A stretch of DNA of 64,000 nt from NCBI RefSeq assembly GCF_030867145.1, contig NC_134414.1:76622504-76686503 (forward strand), in the 5' to 3' direction. The stretch comes from Opisthocomus hoazin. Taxonomy: Eukaryota > Chordata > Aves > Opisthocomiformes > Opisthocomidae. Position numbers and translations under genes: made by a program. The notes under the pieces were generated by a model. It was not told where the DNA came from. It made no database searches and worked only from the letters and a program-made list of their open reading frames with translations. This document shows positions 1 through 10,509 of the stretch, in pieces. Positions within the stretch are counted from its first letter, which is position 1. Each line of letters starts with the position of its first letter.

Positions 1-174
1 AACAGGTTGCCCAGAGAGGTTGTGGATGCCCTCTCCTTGGAAGTGTTCAAGGCCAAGTTGGATGGGGTTTTGAGCAACTTGGTCTAGTGGAAGGTGTCCC
101 TGCCCATGACAGGGGGGTGGAACTAAATAATCTATAAGGTCACTTCCAACTCAAACCATTCTATGATTCTATGA
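1..174 (+). mobile_element. CR1 LINE, 3' end fragment (cut by window edge)
   Basis: The stretch reads as the last part of the CR1 reverse-transcriptase ORF (residues resembling [20 protein letters not shown]) followed by the short CR1 3' UTR. It ends in the diagnostic tail repeat ATTCTATGATTCTATG at about 159-174. Orientation is + because the tail is on the right. The left part lies outside the window, so the full length is unknown. It is a dead 5'-truncated copy like nearly all CR1 insertions. Confidence 0.9.
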
Positions 175-338
175 ATATGTTAAATTAAATGTTTGTCTCA
201 CCAAGAGCTGGCTGCAAGGAGAACTGATCCAGAGTCATTTTTACTGTCTGACCAGGTTTCTTCTAACACCACTCACTCTAAACCCAGCAGCCAGAGAGAA
301 GAAACTACCAGGTGACATTAATCCATTTCAATATCATA

Positions 339-999
339 CAGAATCACAGAATCACAGAATAGTAGGGGTTGGAAGGGACCTCTGTGGGTCATCTAGTCCA
401 GCCCTCCTGCCGAAGCAGGGTCACCTACAGCAGGCTGCACAGGACCTTGTCCAGGTGAGTCTTGAATATCTCCAGAGAAGGAGACTCCACAATCTCCCTG
501 GGCAGCCGGTTCCAGGGCTCCGTCACCCTCAGAGGGAAGAAGTTCTTCCTCATGTTCAGACGGAACTTCCTGCGCCTCAGTTTGTGCCCATTGTCCCTTG
601 TCCTGTTGCTGGGCTCCACTGAAAAGAGTTTGGCCCCATCCTCCTGACACCCACTCTTGAGATATTTATAAGCATTTATAAGGTTCCCTCGCAGCCTTCT
701 CTTCTTCAGGCTGAACCAGACCAGCTCCCTCAGCCTTTCCTCGTAGGAGAGATGCTCTAGTCCCCTCACCATCCTCGTAGCCCTCCACTGGAATCTCTCC
801 AGTAGCTCCTCATCTTTCTTGAACTGGGGAGCCCAGAACTGGACACAGTACTCCAGATGAGGCCTCACTAGGGCAGTGTAGAGGGGAAGGAGAACCTCCC
901 TCAACCTGCTGGCCACACTCCTCTTAATGCATCCTACGATCCCATTAGCTTTCTTGGCAGCCAGGGCACACTGCTGGCTCATGGTCAACCTGATGTCTT
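339..999 (-). mobile_element. CR1 LINE fragment, C-terminal part of ORF2
   Basis: The left edge carries the reverse-complement CR1 tail (ACAGAATC repeated), then the typical 3' UTR. A 187-codon open frame on the minus strand (988 down to 425) encodes the C-terminal end of CR1 ORF2, with recognisable stretches such as [44 protein letters not shown] and [15 protein letters not shown]. No frameshift is seen over this length, which suggests a fairly young copy. The 5' end is truncated near 999, where similarity to CR1 stops. The same subfamily type, with a CTACCATTCTGTGATTCTGTG-like end, recurs at 6534 and 58846. Confidence 0.93.
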
Positions 1000-2412
1000 G
1001 CTCAACATCTGCCTGAGTTCAAGACCATGCACAGAAACAGACCGTCTAGGAAGCTGCGTGTGTAAATAACTGGGAGCTCAGGCCTCCGGATACTCCGAGT
1101 TATGCATCTGTCACTGAGTGAGGAGCAAAGAGCACAACCCAAAGCTTTGCTTCCCTTAGCCATATTTAGCAGCACTTACTCCTGTCAGAGATCTGAGCTG
1201 AGTGCCATTCAAAATGAGTAAGTACTCAAACACTGTCACTTACAATTATTGCTGAAGATACCTGTATTTTTCTTGTTAAGTAATTTGACTCATTTAATAT
1301 GAAAGCAATTAATTTTCTCAATCTGTTTCAGGTCAAATGTATTTATACAGAATTTTACTGGCATTTAAAATGAGCTGATTGCTTCCCTGCGGTGTTAAAT
1401 TTCATTTGTATGAACTCTTGTATATCTTATGACTCCTGACAACTGTAAGACTTGAGCTAACTTTTATACTGACCTTTGGCCGAAGTGGTTATGCCTGGAC
1501 ACTCATTGGCCTGAGTATTTTGTTATTAGATTATATCACTCCGCAAAAGCTTTACTGTAGCAAAAAGCAAAAGCTTTTCAGCTTTTAAAGCATTTTGTTG
1601 GCTTGAAAATACTGGAACTATAAGTTTCATGGAAACGGTCACTCCTGAACCTAGCAATCAGACCAGACTGGCAAACAACAATAAGCTAAGAGCCGGGCTG
1701 CTTATACTATTTGGATTAGGGTCCAAAATAGCCTGTCAGTAGGGATGTCGCCCCTATAGCCTCTACTGAGAAGTGCATTTCACCCCTGAGGGGTGTTTCT
1801 GTAAACACCTGAGCCCCTTTGTGCACAGAGTATATGTGACCCTTCCCTAAGGCGGACAGCAGATGTGCCGGGTCTGCCTGTGAGCAGCTGGCCAGAAGAG
1901 TCACTGGCAAACAAAAGGCAGGCTTTCCTTCGAGGGTACTCTCCAGTTTGCATTTGAATGTCTTTTTAAAGCTTTTAATCTCCTCCTCAAATAAATTTGC
2001 ATTCAGTTTTTTAAATTGTTGTCCTTTGCCAAAGGTCTGTTTGCAAAAGCACAGTGACTTTCGTTATAGGCATAGAATTAAGGACTTGGTCTTAGAGACT
2101 TGGGCTCCGTTAACACCCTATTTACACATTATCTTCTTGACTTTAGTTCTTCCACGCAGGCCAAACCTTGAATCTAGAGGGGCTCTCCCTGTTTGGGGGA
2201 GGACTCCATGCCTCCAAGAACTCCGGATCACCTGAACGAGCCCTTCTGCTCACACTGCTCTGGGGACTGTGTGTTGCTGAGCCTCTGCTAAACCCAGCAG
2301 CGACCAAAGTTTCCCGTTAAAGATCCAGAGCCAGTGTTAGACGTAAATGTCTAGAAAGAGTCCCCCTATTATGATGCAATGACCAGACAAGACAAGTGAG
2401 GGAGAATGATAT
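1000..2412. other. Intergenic, no gene seen
   Basis: Open frames here are all under 100 codons and match no family I know. The sequence is AT-rich and unremarkable, with no tail repeats or LTR ends. Confidence 0.6.
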
Positions 2413-2645
2413 TGTGGTGGTGTTAACCAAAAAGTGGGGTCTTTACCCGGTATGCAAGCCGATACACACAGGGTCAAGGTATTTCTTTTATTACAAGTTT
2501 GTGCAGAGTCGGGAACTAGGTGGTATTCCACAAAGCTAGCTCAAAATTCAGTCGAACAAGTACAATATTTATGCGGTTTAGTTACATATATGCATTTTCT
2601 AGTTACACATATGCATTCAGAAACTAGCTGTCTGTGGTTTGGATG
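2413..2645 (-). mobile_element. Probable ERV LTR fragment
   Basis: The stretch begins TGTGGTGGTGTTAACC, a plausible LTR terminus. Its reverse complement contains AATAAA near 2490 followed by GAAATACCTTGACC, as in the R region of an LTR. It also contains the ATATGCAT-rich block at 2588-2620 that I associate with avian ERV LTRs. Sense is therefore minus. The other terminus is lost at the junction with the CR1 copy that begins near 2650, so no target-site duplication can be read. The family name cannot be given from memory; a Repbase/Dfam comparison would settle it. Confidence 0.5.
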
Positions 2646-2649
2646 GGTG

Positions 2650-3714
2650 TACACTTTGCTGGGTAAAAAACTAGCTGAATGTCCGAGCGCAGAGAGTGGT
2701 GGTGAACGGAGTTAAATCCAGTTGGTGGCTGGTCACAAGTGATGTTCCCCAGGGCTCAGTATGGGGGCCAGTCTTGTTTAATATCTCTACCAATGATCTG
2801 GATGAGGGGATTGAGTGCTCCTTCAGCAAGTTTGCAGATGACACCAAGCTGGGCTGGAGTATGGGTCTGCTTGAGGGTAGGAAGGCTCTGCAGAGGGATC
2901 TGGACAGGCTGGATTGATGGGCTGAGGCCAACTATATGAGTTTCAACAAGGCCAAATGCTGGGTCCTGCACTTGGGTCACAACAACCCCATGCAGCGCTG
3001 CAGGCTTGGGGAGGAGTGGCTGGAAAGCTGCCCAGCGGAAAAGGACCTTGGGGTGTTGGTCGACAGCCGGCTGAACATGAGCCAGCAGTGTGCCCAGGTG
3101 GCCAAGAAGGCCAACGGCACCCTGGCTTGTGTCAGGAACAGTGTGGCCAGCAGGAGCAGGGAGGTGATTGTGCCCCTGTATTCGGCACTGGTGAGGCCAC
3201 ACCTGGAGTGCTGTGTTCAGTTTTGGGCCGCTCACTACAAGAAGGACCTTGAGGGCCTGGAGCGTGTCCAGAGAAGGGCAACGAGGCTGGTGAGTGGTCT
3301 GGAGAACAAGTCTTATGAGGAACGGCTGAGGGAGCTGGGGCTGTTTAGTCTGGAGAAGAGGAGGCTGAGAGGGGTCCTTATTCCTCCCTACACCTACCTG
3401 AAAGGAGGTTGTAGTGAGGCAGGTGTTGGTCTCTTCTCCCAAGTAGCTAGCAATAGGACAAGAGGAAATTGTCTCAGGTTGCATCAGGGGAGGTTTAGAT
3501 TAGGTATTAGGAAAAATTTCTTTACTGAAAGAGTGGTCAGGTACTGGAACAGGCTGCCCAGGGAAATGGTGGAGTTACCATCCCTGGAGGTGTTCAAAAA
3601 ACATGTCAATATGGCACTTCAGGACACGGTTTAGCAGGCATGGTGATGTTGGGTTGATGGTTGAACTATATGATCTTACAGGTCTTTTCCAACCTTAATG
3701 ATTCTATGATTCTA
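2650..3714 (+). mobile_element. CR1 LINE, 1.06-kb 5'-truncated copy with RT core
   Basis: The copy starts inside the palm domain of the CR1 reverse transcriptase. It has the PQGS motif (about 2747-2758), the catalytic FADD motif with both aspartates at 2837-2842, and then the thumb and C-terminal region running to 3634. The tail ATTCTATGATTCTA ends at 3714. The reading frame is broken by TGA at 2915-2917, where related copies have an arginine (CGA) codon, and again near 2670. After the TGA the frame stays open for 232 codons from 2936. It abuts the probable LTR on its left. Inactive by truncation and stops. Confidence 0.95.
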
Positions 3715-6533
3715 AACTCCACCTGAAAGATACTTAGTTATGCACAGCAGTTTCCTATTGGTCTACGTATCTTCTGCTTTAATTTAAAGTTATAGTGTAC
3801 TTTTAATCTAGTGCACAGACTTAAGGGAGTTGGGGAGCGGGGAGGTCTTTTGGCCCTGGATGGAGTTGGTGGTCGTGATCTTCCCCTGACATCTTTGGCT
3901 TTCACCCAGTTGCTGTGAATTCCGCTGAGCTGTAGCAAGATGTCTCCTTTACCAGTCCTTGAAGCCTTTGTTTTGCTTCCTCCTTTGAAAATAAATCATT
4001 AACGAGGCCTGCAAGTTCTTTTGTTATTTGCAAAGCAGCCAAGATAGTTAAGCTTATACACATAAATTTCAGACATCAGTGGCAGTAACACAGACTTTTT
4101 ATAGCTCCTACTCCTCATCTGCATTTACTTTCTCTTCTTCCTAAGTGCTTCTTGACAGCAAAATGTGTGGGATTGCTCTTGTGGACCACCCTTGGCAAAA
4201 TGGCCTGGTAAGACAGGAATGTGAGTGCCAACAGCATGCGTGAGCAGAGCACCAGAAACCCTCTGAGAGGACTTTTGCCCAGACTGGTGCTGCTTAAGAG
4301 GAAGATGACCGTCAGCAGGATTTAACAGTAACCAGGGAACTGGAGTCTTTTGAAACAAAGATGGAGTGAGCTTGGAAAGAAGTAAAAAAAAGGTGCACTA
4401 AAATTTGGAACAGAGGGTAGAGTCCTGGGGATGGGAACAGAGCGGGGTTTGACAGCACCGCGGTCCTACAGCACCATGGCCCCTGCCCAGCATGGAGGGT
4501 GCAGCACCCACGCGGGACAGGGGCCACAGTGGGGGTGACCCAGTGGGTGCAGCGCAGAGGGACCCTGTGCCTCTACCCCCACGGGGCTCCCTCAGTGGCA
4601 CGGGGATTCAGGGAGTGCCGGGAGCAGCAGGGGGGCACACACCACCAGAGCGGCCCCATCCCGAAAGAAGAGGTGGGCAAGGAGGGGAGCCCTACACCCA
4701 GGGGAGGGCGGTGGGCACCCGTTACTCCCTGTGCAGGATTTGAACTTCTGGGAATGAGATACGGAAGGGTGTTAAAAATTTGTAGGAATTCACTCAGAGT
4801 TTATGAGTGTCTAATGTTGTGGTTATCTGTTGCTATTGATCTCAAATATATTATTCACCGATTGCTGGTTAATTACATGTCATTAATAAATCAATAAACC
4901 TCTTCAGTCTTTATTTGGTTTAAACTATGTGAACTGAGCAGTTTTTCCCTGTGACGGTTGCACATGTGAACGTCCCTCAAAGCTAGCAACAGTGTGCATG
5001 AAGTGCAATGAGGTGAGCTTTCTTTTCCCTTTTACAGTAACACATCTTGAGAATGCATCTTGTCTGTCTGTCTTTAATGGGTAAATAACTGCTGCACTTT
5101 CTGCTGGCTCTGAAGGCTCCGAAGTAAAGAAGGAATTATTCCAAAGCCAAAAAAGAAGGGGAAAAAGTTGTGAGAGAATAAGCACAACTTGAGGGAAATA
5201 ATGACAAAGAACGCAGCAGTGAGCCAGGTCTCTCAGAGTGACTATCCACAGAGAGAACCAAGTTCTGACTTGGCTCTGTCCCTTGTATTGTGTCAAACCC
5301 AATACCTGCTTGTCTCAGCCCTACTACCAGAAACAGCCAGAAGTTGGAGCATCTCTAACATTCTTGTCTGCAGGTAACTGGAGAAGACAGACTTTCCTCC
5401 GCAGTATAAGTTGCTGTAAGACACCACACTTAAAAACAAGGAGTGCCTATGTTTTTTACCTAAAAGACTTAATTGCTAAACAAGGAGGAAAAGCCAAAAT
5501 TCAAAAAGAAAACAAGCAGCCACACCAATGGTTATGTCAGCCACCTTCTCCTAAGTACATCTCACTGGGGAGAGGTTTTAGCAGAGATGACACATTGGGA
5601 CTGCGTCTCATCACTTGTTAATGTAAAAAGATAGAGTGCAATAATTGGTGAATCCTGTTTAGTTTATCACTGCTAACCTCAGAGATTTGAGATGGCTAGA
5701 GTTATGTGGCTCTCATGAAGCCACATGAAACTGGAGACCCCATTGTGCGTATTTAGTTGGATGAATAGTCCTGAGACAGAACAATTAATTGTATGCAATT
5801 TAAATTTTCTTGTTATTTCTATTGACAAAGTTATATTTCTAGCCAGCAATACAGTGTCTAAAGAAGCCAGTGTTTAATGGGTAAGTGAGGAGGGCTGTAA
5901 AATTAAAACCCAGTTCATCTATGATGAAATGCAGTAAGATATGAGTACATTAAAGAAGCCAATAAAGACTCTATTAAGGCTTCATAATGCATAATAAAAT
6001 TTCAAAAACAAATTGTAGAGAGTATATTGGATATCTTTCCAAAATCCAAGCTATCAATTGAAAAATATTTTTAAGTGTCCTCTGTTCTACCTGAGAAACA
6101 TATTTGTGTATACAATTTTGCATTTAAAAAATTACACATTCACTTTACAGTGTAGCCAGACAGGTTCCAGTCATTTGCTGAGTTTTTGGCACATAACAAT
6201 GATGCTGCTACAGCCTGTGATCTTCCCTGCAAATCTGAAAGGCAGTGCTGAAGTAACTTCAGTATCAAACTACCATTAACAAGCATTTTTTAAAGCAGCT
6301 TTATTTTCACCGTGGAATCAATAATGCAATTCACTTACCCAGCTGTAAAATCTTAGAGAAGAAAAGGGATTTCTCCTGGAGGAAGAAGGAGCTGCATAAG
6401 ATGAAACCTGCATGCAGTGGCTGAAGTTTAACCTCATACTGACTACAGCGTGACAAAACAAAGAAAGAAGCAATCAAGTAGAGCTCCTCACCTTCTGTTT
6501 GGAGAAAACACAGCCCAAATGAATGGCTCCAGC
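3715..6533. other. Intergenic; one GC-rich patch, otherwise nothing seen
   Basis: No open frame here resembles a known protein; the longest, 132 codons at 4499-4897, lies in a GC-rich patch (about 4440-4740) and looks like chance. The remainder is AT-rich. I see no exon with convincing splice sites and conserved coding. Confidence 0.55.
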
Positions 6534-6640
6534 AATCACAGAATCACAGAATCACAGAATCACAGAATCACAGAATCACAGAATCACAGAATGGTAGGGG
6601 TTGGAAGGGACCTCTGTGGATCATCTAGTCCAACCCAGCA
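6534..6640 (-). mobile_element. CR1 LINE, short 3' end with expanded tail repeat
   Basis: Roughly 100 bp of CR1 3' UTR in reverse orientation (from the GGGGTTGGAAGGGACCTCTG block to the left tail). The tail is the 8-bp unit GAATCACA repeated six full times at 6541-6588 with partial copies on both sides, about seven units in all. Most CR1 tails in this window have two or three units. The element is cut off just after the TCTAGTCCAACCC block. Confidence 0.9.
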
Positions 6641-7478
6641 ACACCACTGAGAGAACAGCAGAAACTGATATGACCCAATACCTTCTGTAACAGCAGCACG
6701 TTTAGACAACAACAGTGCTAGGCACAATCTACCACTATGAGTTATCCAAGAGAATGAAGCCCAGCGTGTTGCTGTTGTCATTGTTCCTGAGGAACAAAAT
6801 AATCTGCTCTCTTGGCATTGCCTGGATCAATGAGCCACTGCTCATTGACAGGGATTCCTTAACGAAGTGAGTGCTCAAGGAAGCTGCATGTAAATTAGGA
6901 AGTAAGGATGCAGCAACAAAGCGCGTGCTAACTGCTCTGGTGCTTTTTTCAAACCAGGGAAAGCCTACTAGTTAAATGATGTCAAAAATAAAAGGACAGA
7001 ATGTCTACAGGGAATTGTAAGTGGGTGGATGGATGGCAGCCTCCTTCTTTTCTGGGGATGCAACTTAAAATAAAGACAGTGTTGCTGGGGAAACGTGCCT
7101 AAATGGTGTAATGCTTCCTAATGCAGTGCTGGGGTGTCCCTTATGCTAAAAAAGAGAAATAATGGTGATTCTGTAAGATTCTTGTGAGTAGGGCCTGAGG
7201 ATGAACAAAGGACCTAGTGCCCTGCCTGACAGCCTAAGAAAGGGAAAGGTTTGGGTCTGCAAGGTCAAAACAGATTGTATTCAATAAGAATTTATGATGT
7301 TCTATTGCAGGTGGAGGAATGCTTAATACAGCTGATCTGGGCTATCCACAATATTTATAGAGGAACTGAGAACAGAGCTGTGTCAGTAGGATCTGTGCTC
7401 TGAGATGATATCCTGGACCACAAAAAAAATCCACTTTTTGTGATAATACTTAGTTCACGTTTTAAAACCATGTTTTTG
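6641..7478. other. Intergenic, nothing seen
   Basis: AT-rich unique-looking sequence without convincing coding potential or repeat ends. Confidence 0.5.
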
Positions 7479-7483
7479 CTTGG

Positions 7484-7859
7484 CGTAGTGTTGTAGTTTA
7501 GCCCCAGTTGGGAAAAAAGAACCACTCGGTCACTCCTACAGTCCTCCCCCGCCCTGGTGGGATGGGGAGGAGAGTCAGAAGGAAGAGACAAAACTTGTGG
7601 GTTGGGATAAAAACAGTCTAACAGAACGGCAAAGGGAGAAGAAAATAATTACAATAATACTGATAGAAAGAATATACAGCATGCAGTGCTCTCACTGCCT
7701 GATGCTGAGCTTGCTCCTGAGTAGTAAATTCCTCTGCTTCAGCCAGCTCCCCCACATAAACACTGAGCACTACCTCAACATCCTGTTTGACTGGCTGGTT
7801 TGGGTCAGCCCAACCAGTTTCTTGTGAAAATTAACCCTATACAACACGAACCAAGGACA
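7484..7859 (-). mobile_element. Solo ERV LTR
   Basis: The left end reads TTGTAGTTTAGCCCCAG and the right end AAATTAACCCTATACAAC...GGACA, matching from memory the two ends of a common avian ERV LTR. The sequence ends in CA at 7858-7859. A 5-bp direct repeat CTTGG flanks it at 7479-7483 and 7860-7864, consistent with a retroviral target-site duplication. The first two bases inside that repeat are CG rather than the usual TG, so either they mutated or the true start is 7489. The minus orientation is inferred from remembered relatives, not from a clear poly(A) signal here. No internal viral genes are present, so it is a solo LTR. Confidence 0.75.
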
Positions 7860-7864
7860 CTTGG

Positions 7865-10051
7865 TCATTTTTAAATTAATTTCATTGTTTTCAGCTCAGT
7901 CGTAGGTTTTGCAGTCTAGAGAAACGTCAACTGAAAAAACATAACCTGATACTTTTTTGAACACCACAGTGATGCATATAGAGCAGAGTATAATACATTA
8001 AACATCAGTGACTTTTTTCTTTTTTTGAAGTATAAAACTGGCACTGTCAATATTGCTATTTATCAAATACCAACTGCAATAGCAACAGTGACTTCTTCAT
8101 TTAATTGTGTGCCTTGTAACTGAGTATCTTGTAATACTTGTGAGAGATTGTCTGTGAACACAGATTTCATCTCATCAACCTTCTTTCATTTAAGTTGAAT
8201 ACATAGCAAGAAGACGTAAAATCATTCTCCCTCTTTTTAGATGAAGAAATTCATGGGGATAAGCCATGATGCTTCTCATGGTTGATCTATCACGGCTGGT
8301 CCTGACATAAGGTTTGATAAATGGTTGGTGGTCACGCAGTTCCAAAACATCAGTTGCTCTTAGGGTGAGCTGAATAAATGAGGAAGTTGGTTGATGACCG
8401 TGTTATCCTTGAGGACAAATCAAAGGTTTATATTAAATGTTGAAATCATTTTATACTCTCAAGCCTTTTCCTTGTAGTGAGGCTGAAAGCTGTGTCATAA
8501 AACTTTCTATGTTTACCCAACCCCTCAGTATTTTCAGGGCTCTCCTTGGTGGTAGCTGCCATAACTGGTGAAAATACACTCATTTTAGAAATGGAACCTT
8601 TCAAATAGACATTCTCCCATGTGTCCTCGCCTGAGTGAGAACAAGATTTTGTTGTTGCAGCCCAAGACTGTCTGTGCACTAATATCTCAGGAAACATTAA
8701 GCTGAAAGAAATAAAAATTTGCCACAGAAAATCAAGGTATATCTAGAAGATCTTGTGGGCCTGATGTCTTTGTTTTTCAAGGGCAAGAAACTTCAACATA
8801 AGTTTCAGTGGCCGATGAATTCTGTTGACCTCTGTGTTGCAGCTCCAAAGGCCACATTCTTGTATTGGCTCAGATTAGCGCAGCTGCCTCCACCCATTAT
8901 TTTCTTTTAAGAAACATCATAAAAATCTCAAAAACCTGCCTCGCTTCTTTACCTGTGCCCAGAGCAGGGCTGGAACTCTGTGTCTGCGCATTGCCAGGCT
9001 TGTGACTCCCGGGGAGGCACAGCGTGGGCGCAGGCAGCTTGCCCTTGTTGGAGCCCAAATCACGGAGGCAACGGTGACCTGCACTGTCACAGCAACTTTG
9101 GCACCTGGAAACAGCCTGGAAATAATTTGTCCCTCTGTGGATGCAGCAGCTGGATTTAAGACTCAGCTGCTTGTCAGTTTGACTCTGCCAGCCACAGAGA
9201 GAAATGAGAGCTGGTAAATCCAGCTATCTGATTCAGGCCATGCGGAAGGGGGAGAGTTAAAGGATAGTAGCAGATTACTTTGAAGTACAGTAACTTGTTT
9301 TGAATACTAATTGATTCAGTCAATTGTCTTAATTTCTCTACTTCAGAAAATACCCACAACTGGGACTCAAAACTCAATTGTTCTTTCTGAATTTTGTTTA
9401 AAGAATTGACTTGACTTGCTACATCGACATGATAATTTGCTTGTTGGCCGCACTCCTTTTGTAACCTATATAATTAATTTTGAATGATTTGGTTCAATTT
9501 TAATTGACATTGATTTGATAATTAAATGTAGTTCTTAGTTACTCTAGCCCAGTCCTGGCAACGTGTTTAGCTCTTGGCTGTTAATAAACCCCACAAAGCT
9601 GTGTTCCCTTTCAAAGTGCCAGCTCAGACTAAGTGTCTTAAGAATATAAGGTAAACTAGGTGGTTCAGCTAATGGCCTCCTTACCTCAGTCTAAACTTTT
9701 TTTCTCCTATTCAGAAGGCAATCAAATGGAGTAACAATACACAAAGATCTAACAATTTCCATGGTACTTACTATGAGACAAAACTTGCTTCTACCCTGAA
9801 ATAAAAAGTGGACTTCATCTTCAAATGAAAATAAGACTCATTTGCTCATTACAGATCTGATCTTGCCCCTAATACAGACAGTCTGATTTTGCAGTAGATA
9901 TCAGCCCTAAGCCCCCAGCCCCTCCACACACCTCAGTCTTTCCTATACACCAGCTATTTTAGACATGAACCTTATAGGTCACTCCATCCTCAAGTTATTT
10001 CATATACAAAATAATCCAGGAACAAATATGAATACTTTACTGTATTATATT
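7865..10051. other. Intergenic, nothing seen
   Basis: Only short unrecognisable open frames (83 codons or fewer). Base composition is ordinary AT-rich. Confidence 0.5.
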
Positions 10052-10509
10052 AGAAGAGCAATGGGGCTGGTGAAGGGTCTAGAGAACAAGTCTTATGAGG
10101 AGCGGCTGAGGGAACTGGGGCTGTTTACTCTGGAAAAAAGGAGGCTAAGGGGAGACCTTCTTGCTCTCTACAACTACCTGAAAGGAGTTTGTAGCGAGGT
10201 GGGCGTTGGTCTCTTCTCCCAAGTAACCAGAGATAGGACGAGAGGCAATGGCCTCAAGTTGCACCAGAGGAGGTTTAGATTGGGTATTAGGAAAAATTTC
10301 TTTACTGATAGAGTGGTCAGGCATTGGAACAGGCTGCCCAGGGAAGTGGTGGAGTCACCATCCCAGAGGCATTCAAAGAACGTATAGATGTGGCACTTTG
10401 GGACATGGTTTAGTAGGCATGGTGGTGTTGGGGTGACAGTTGGACTTGATGATCTTCAAGGTCTTTTCCAACCTACGATTCTATGATTCTGTGATTCTAC
10501 GATTCTATG
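10052..10509 (+). mobile_element. CR1 LINE fragment, 3' end
   Basis: Begins at the ORF2 segment [19 protein letters not shown] and continues through [19 protein letters not shown]-like sequence and [15 protein letters not shown] to the 3' UTR. It ends in four tail units (GATTCTATG, GATTCTGTG, GATTCTACG, GATTCTATG) at about 10477-10509. It is of the same general type as the copy at 2650. Truncated at the 5' end and inactive. Confidence 0.93.
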
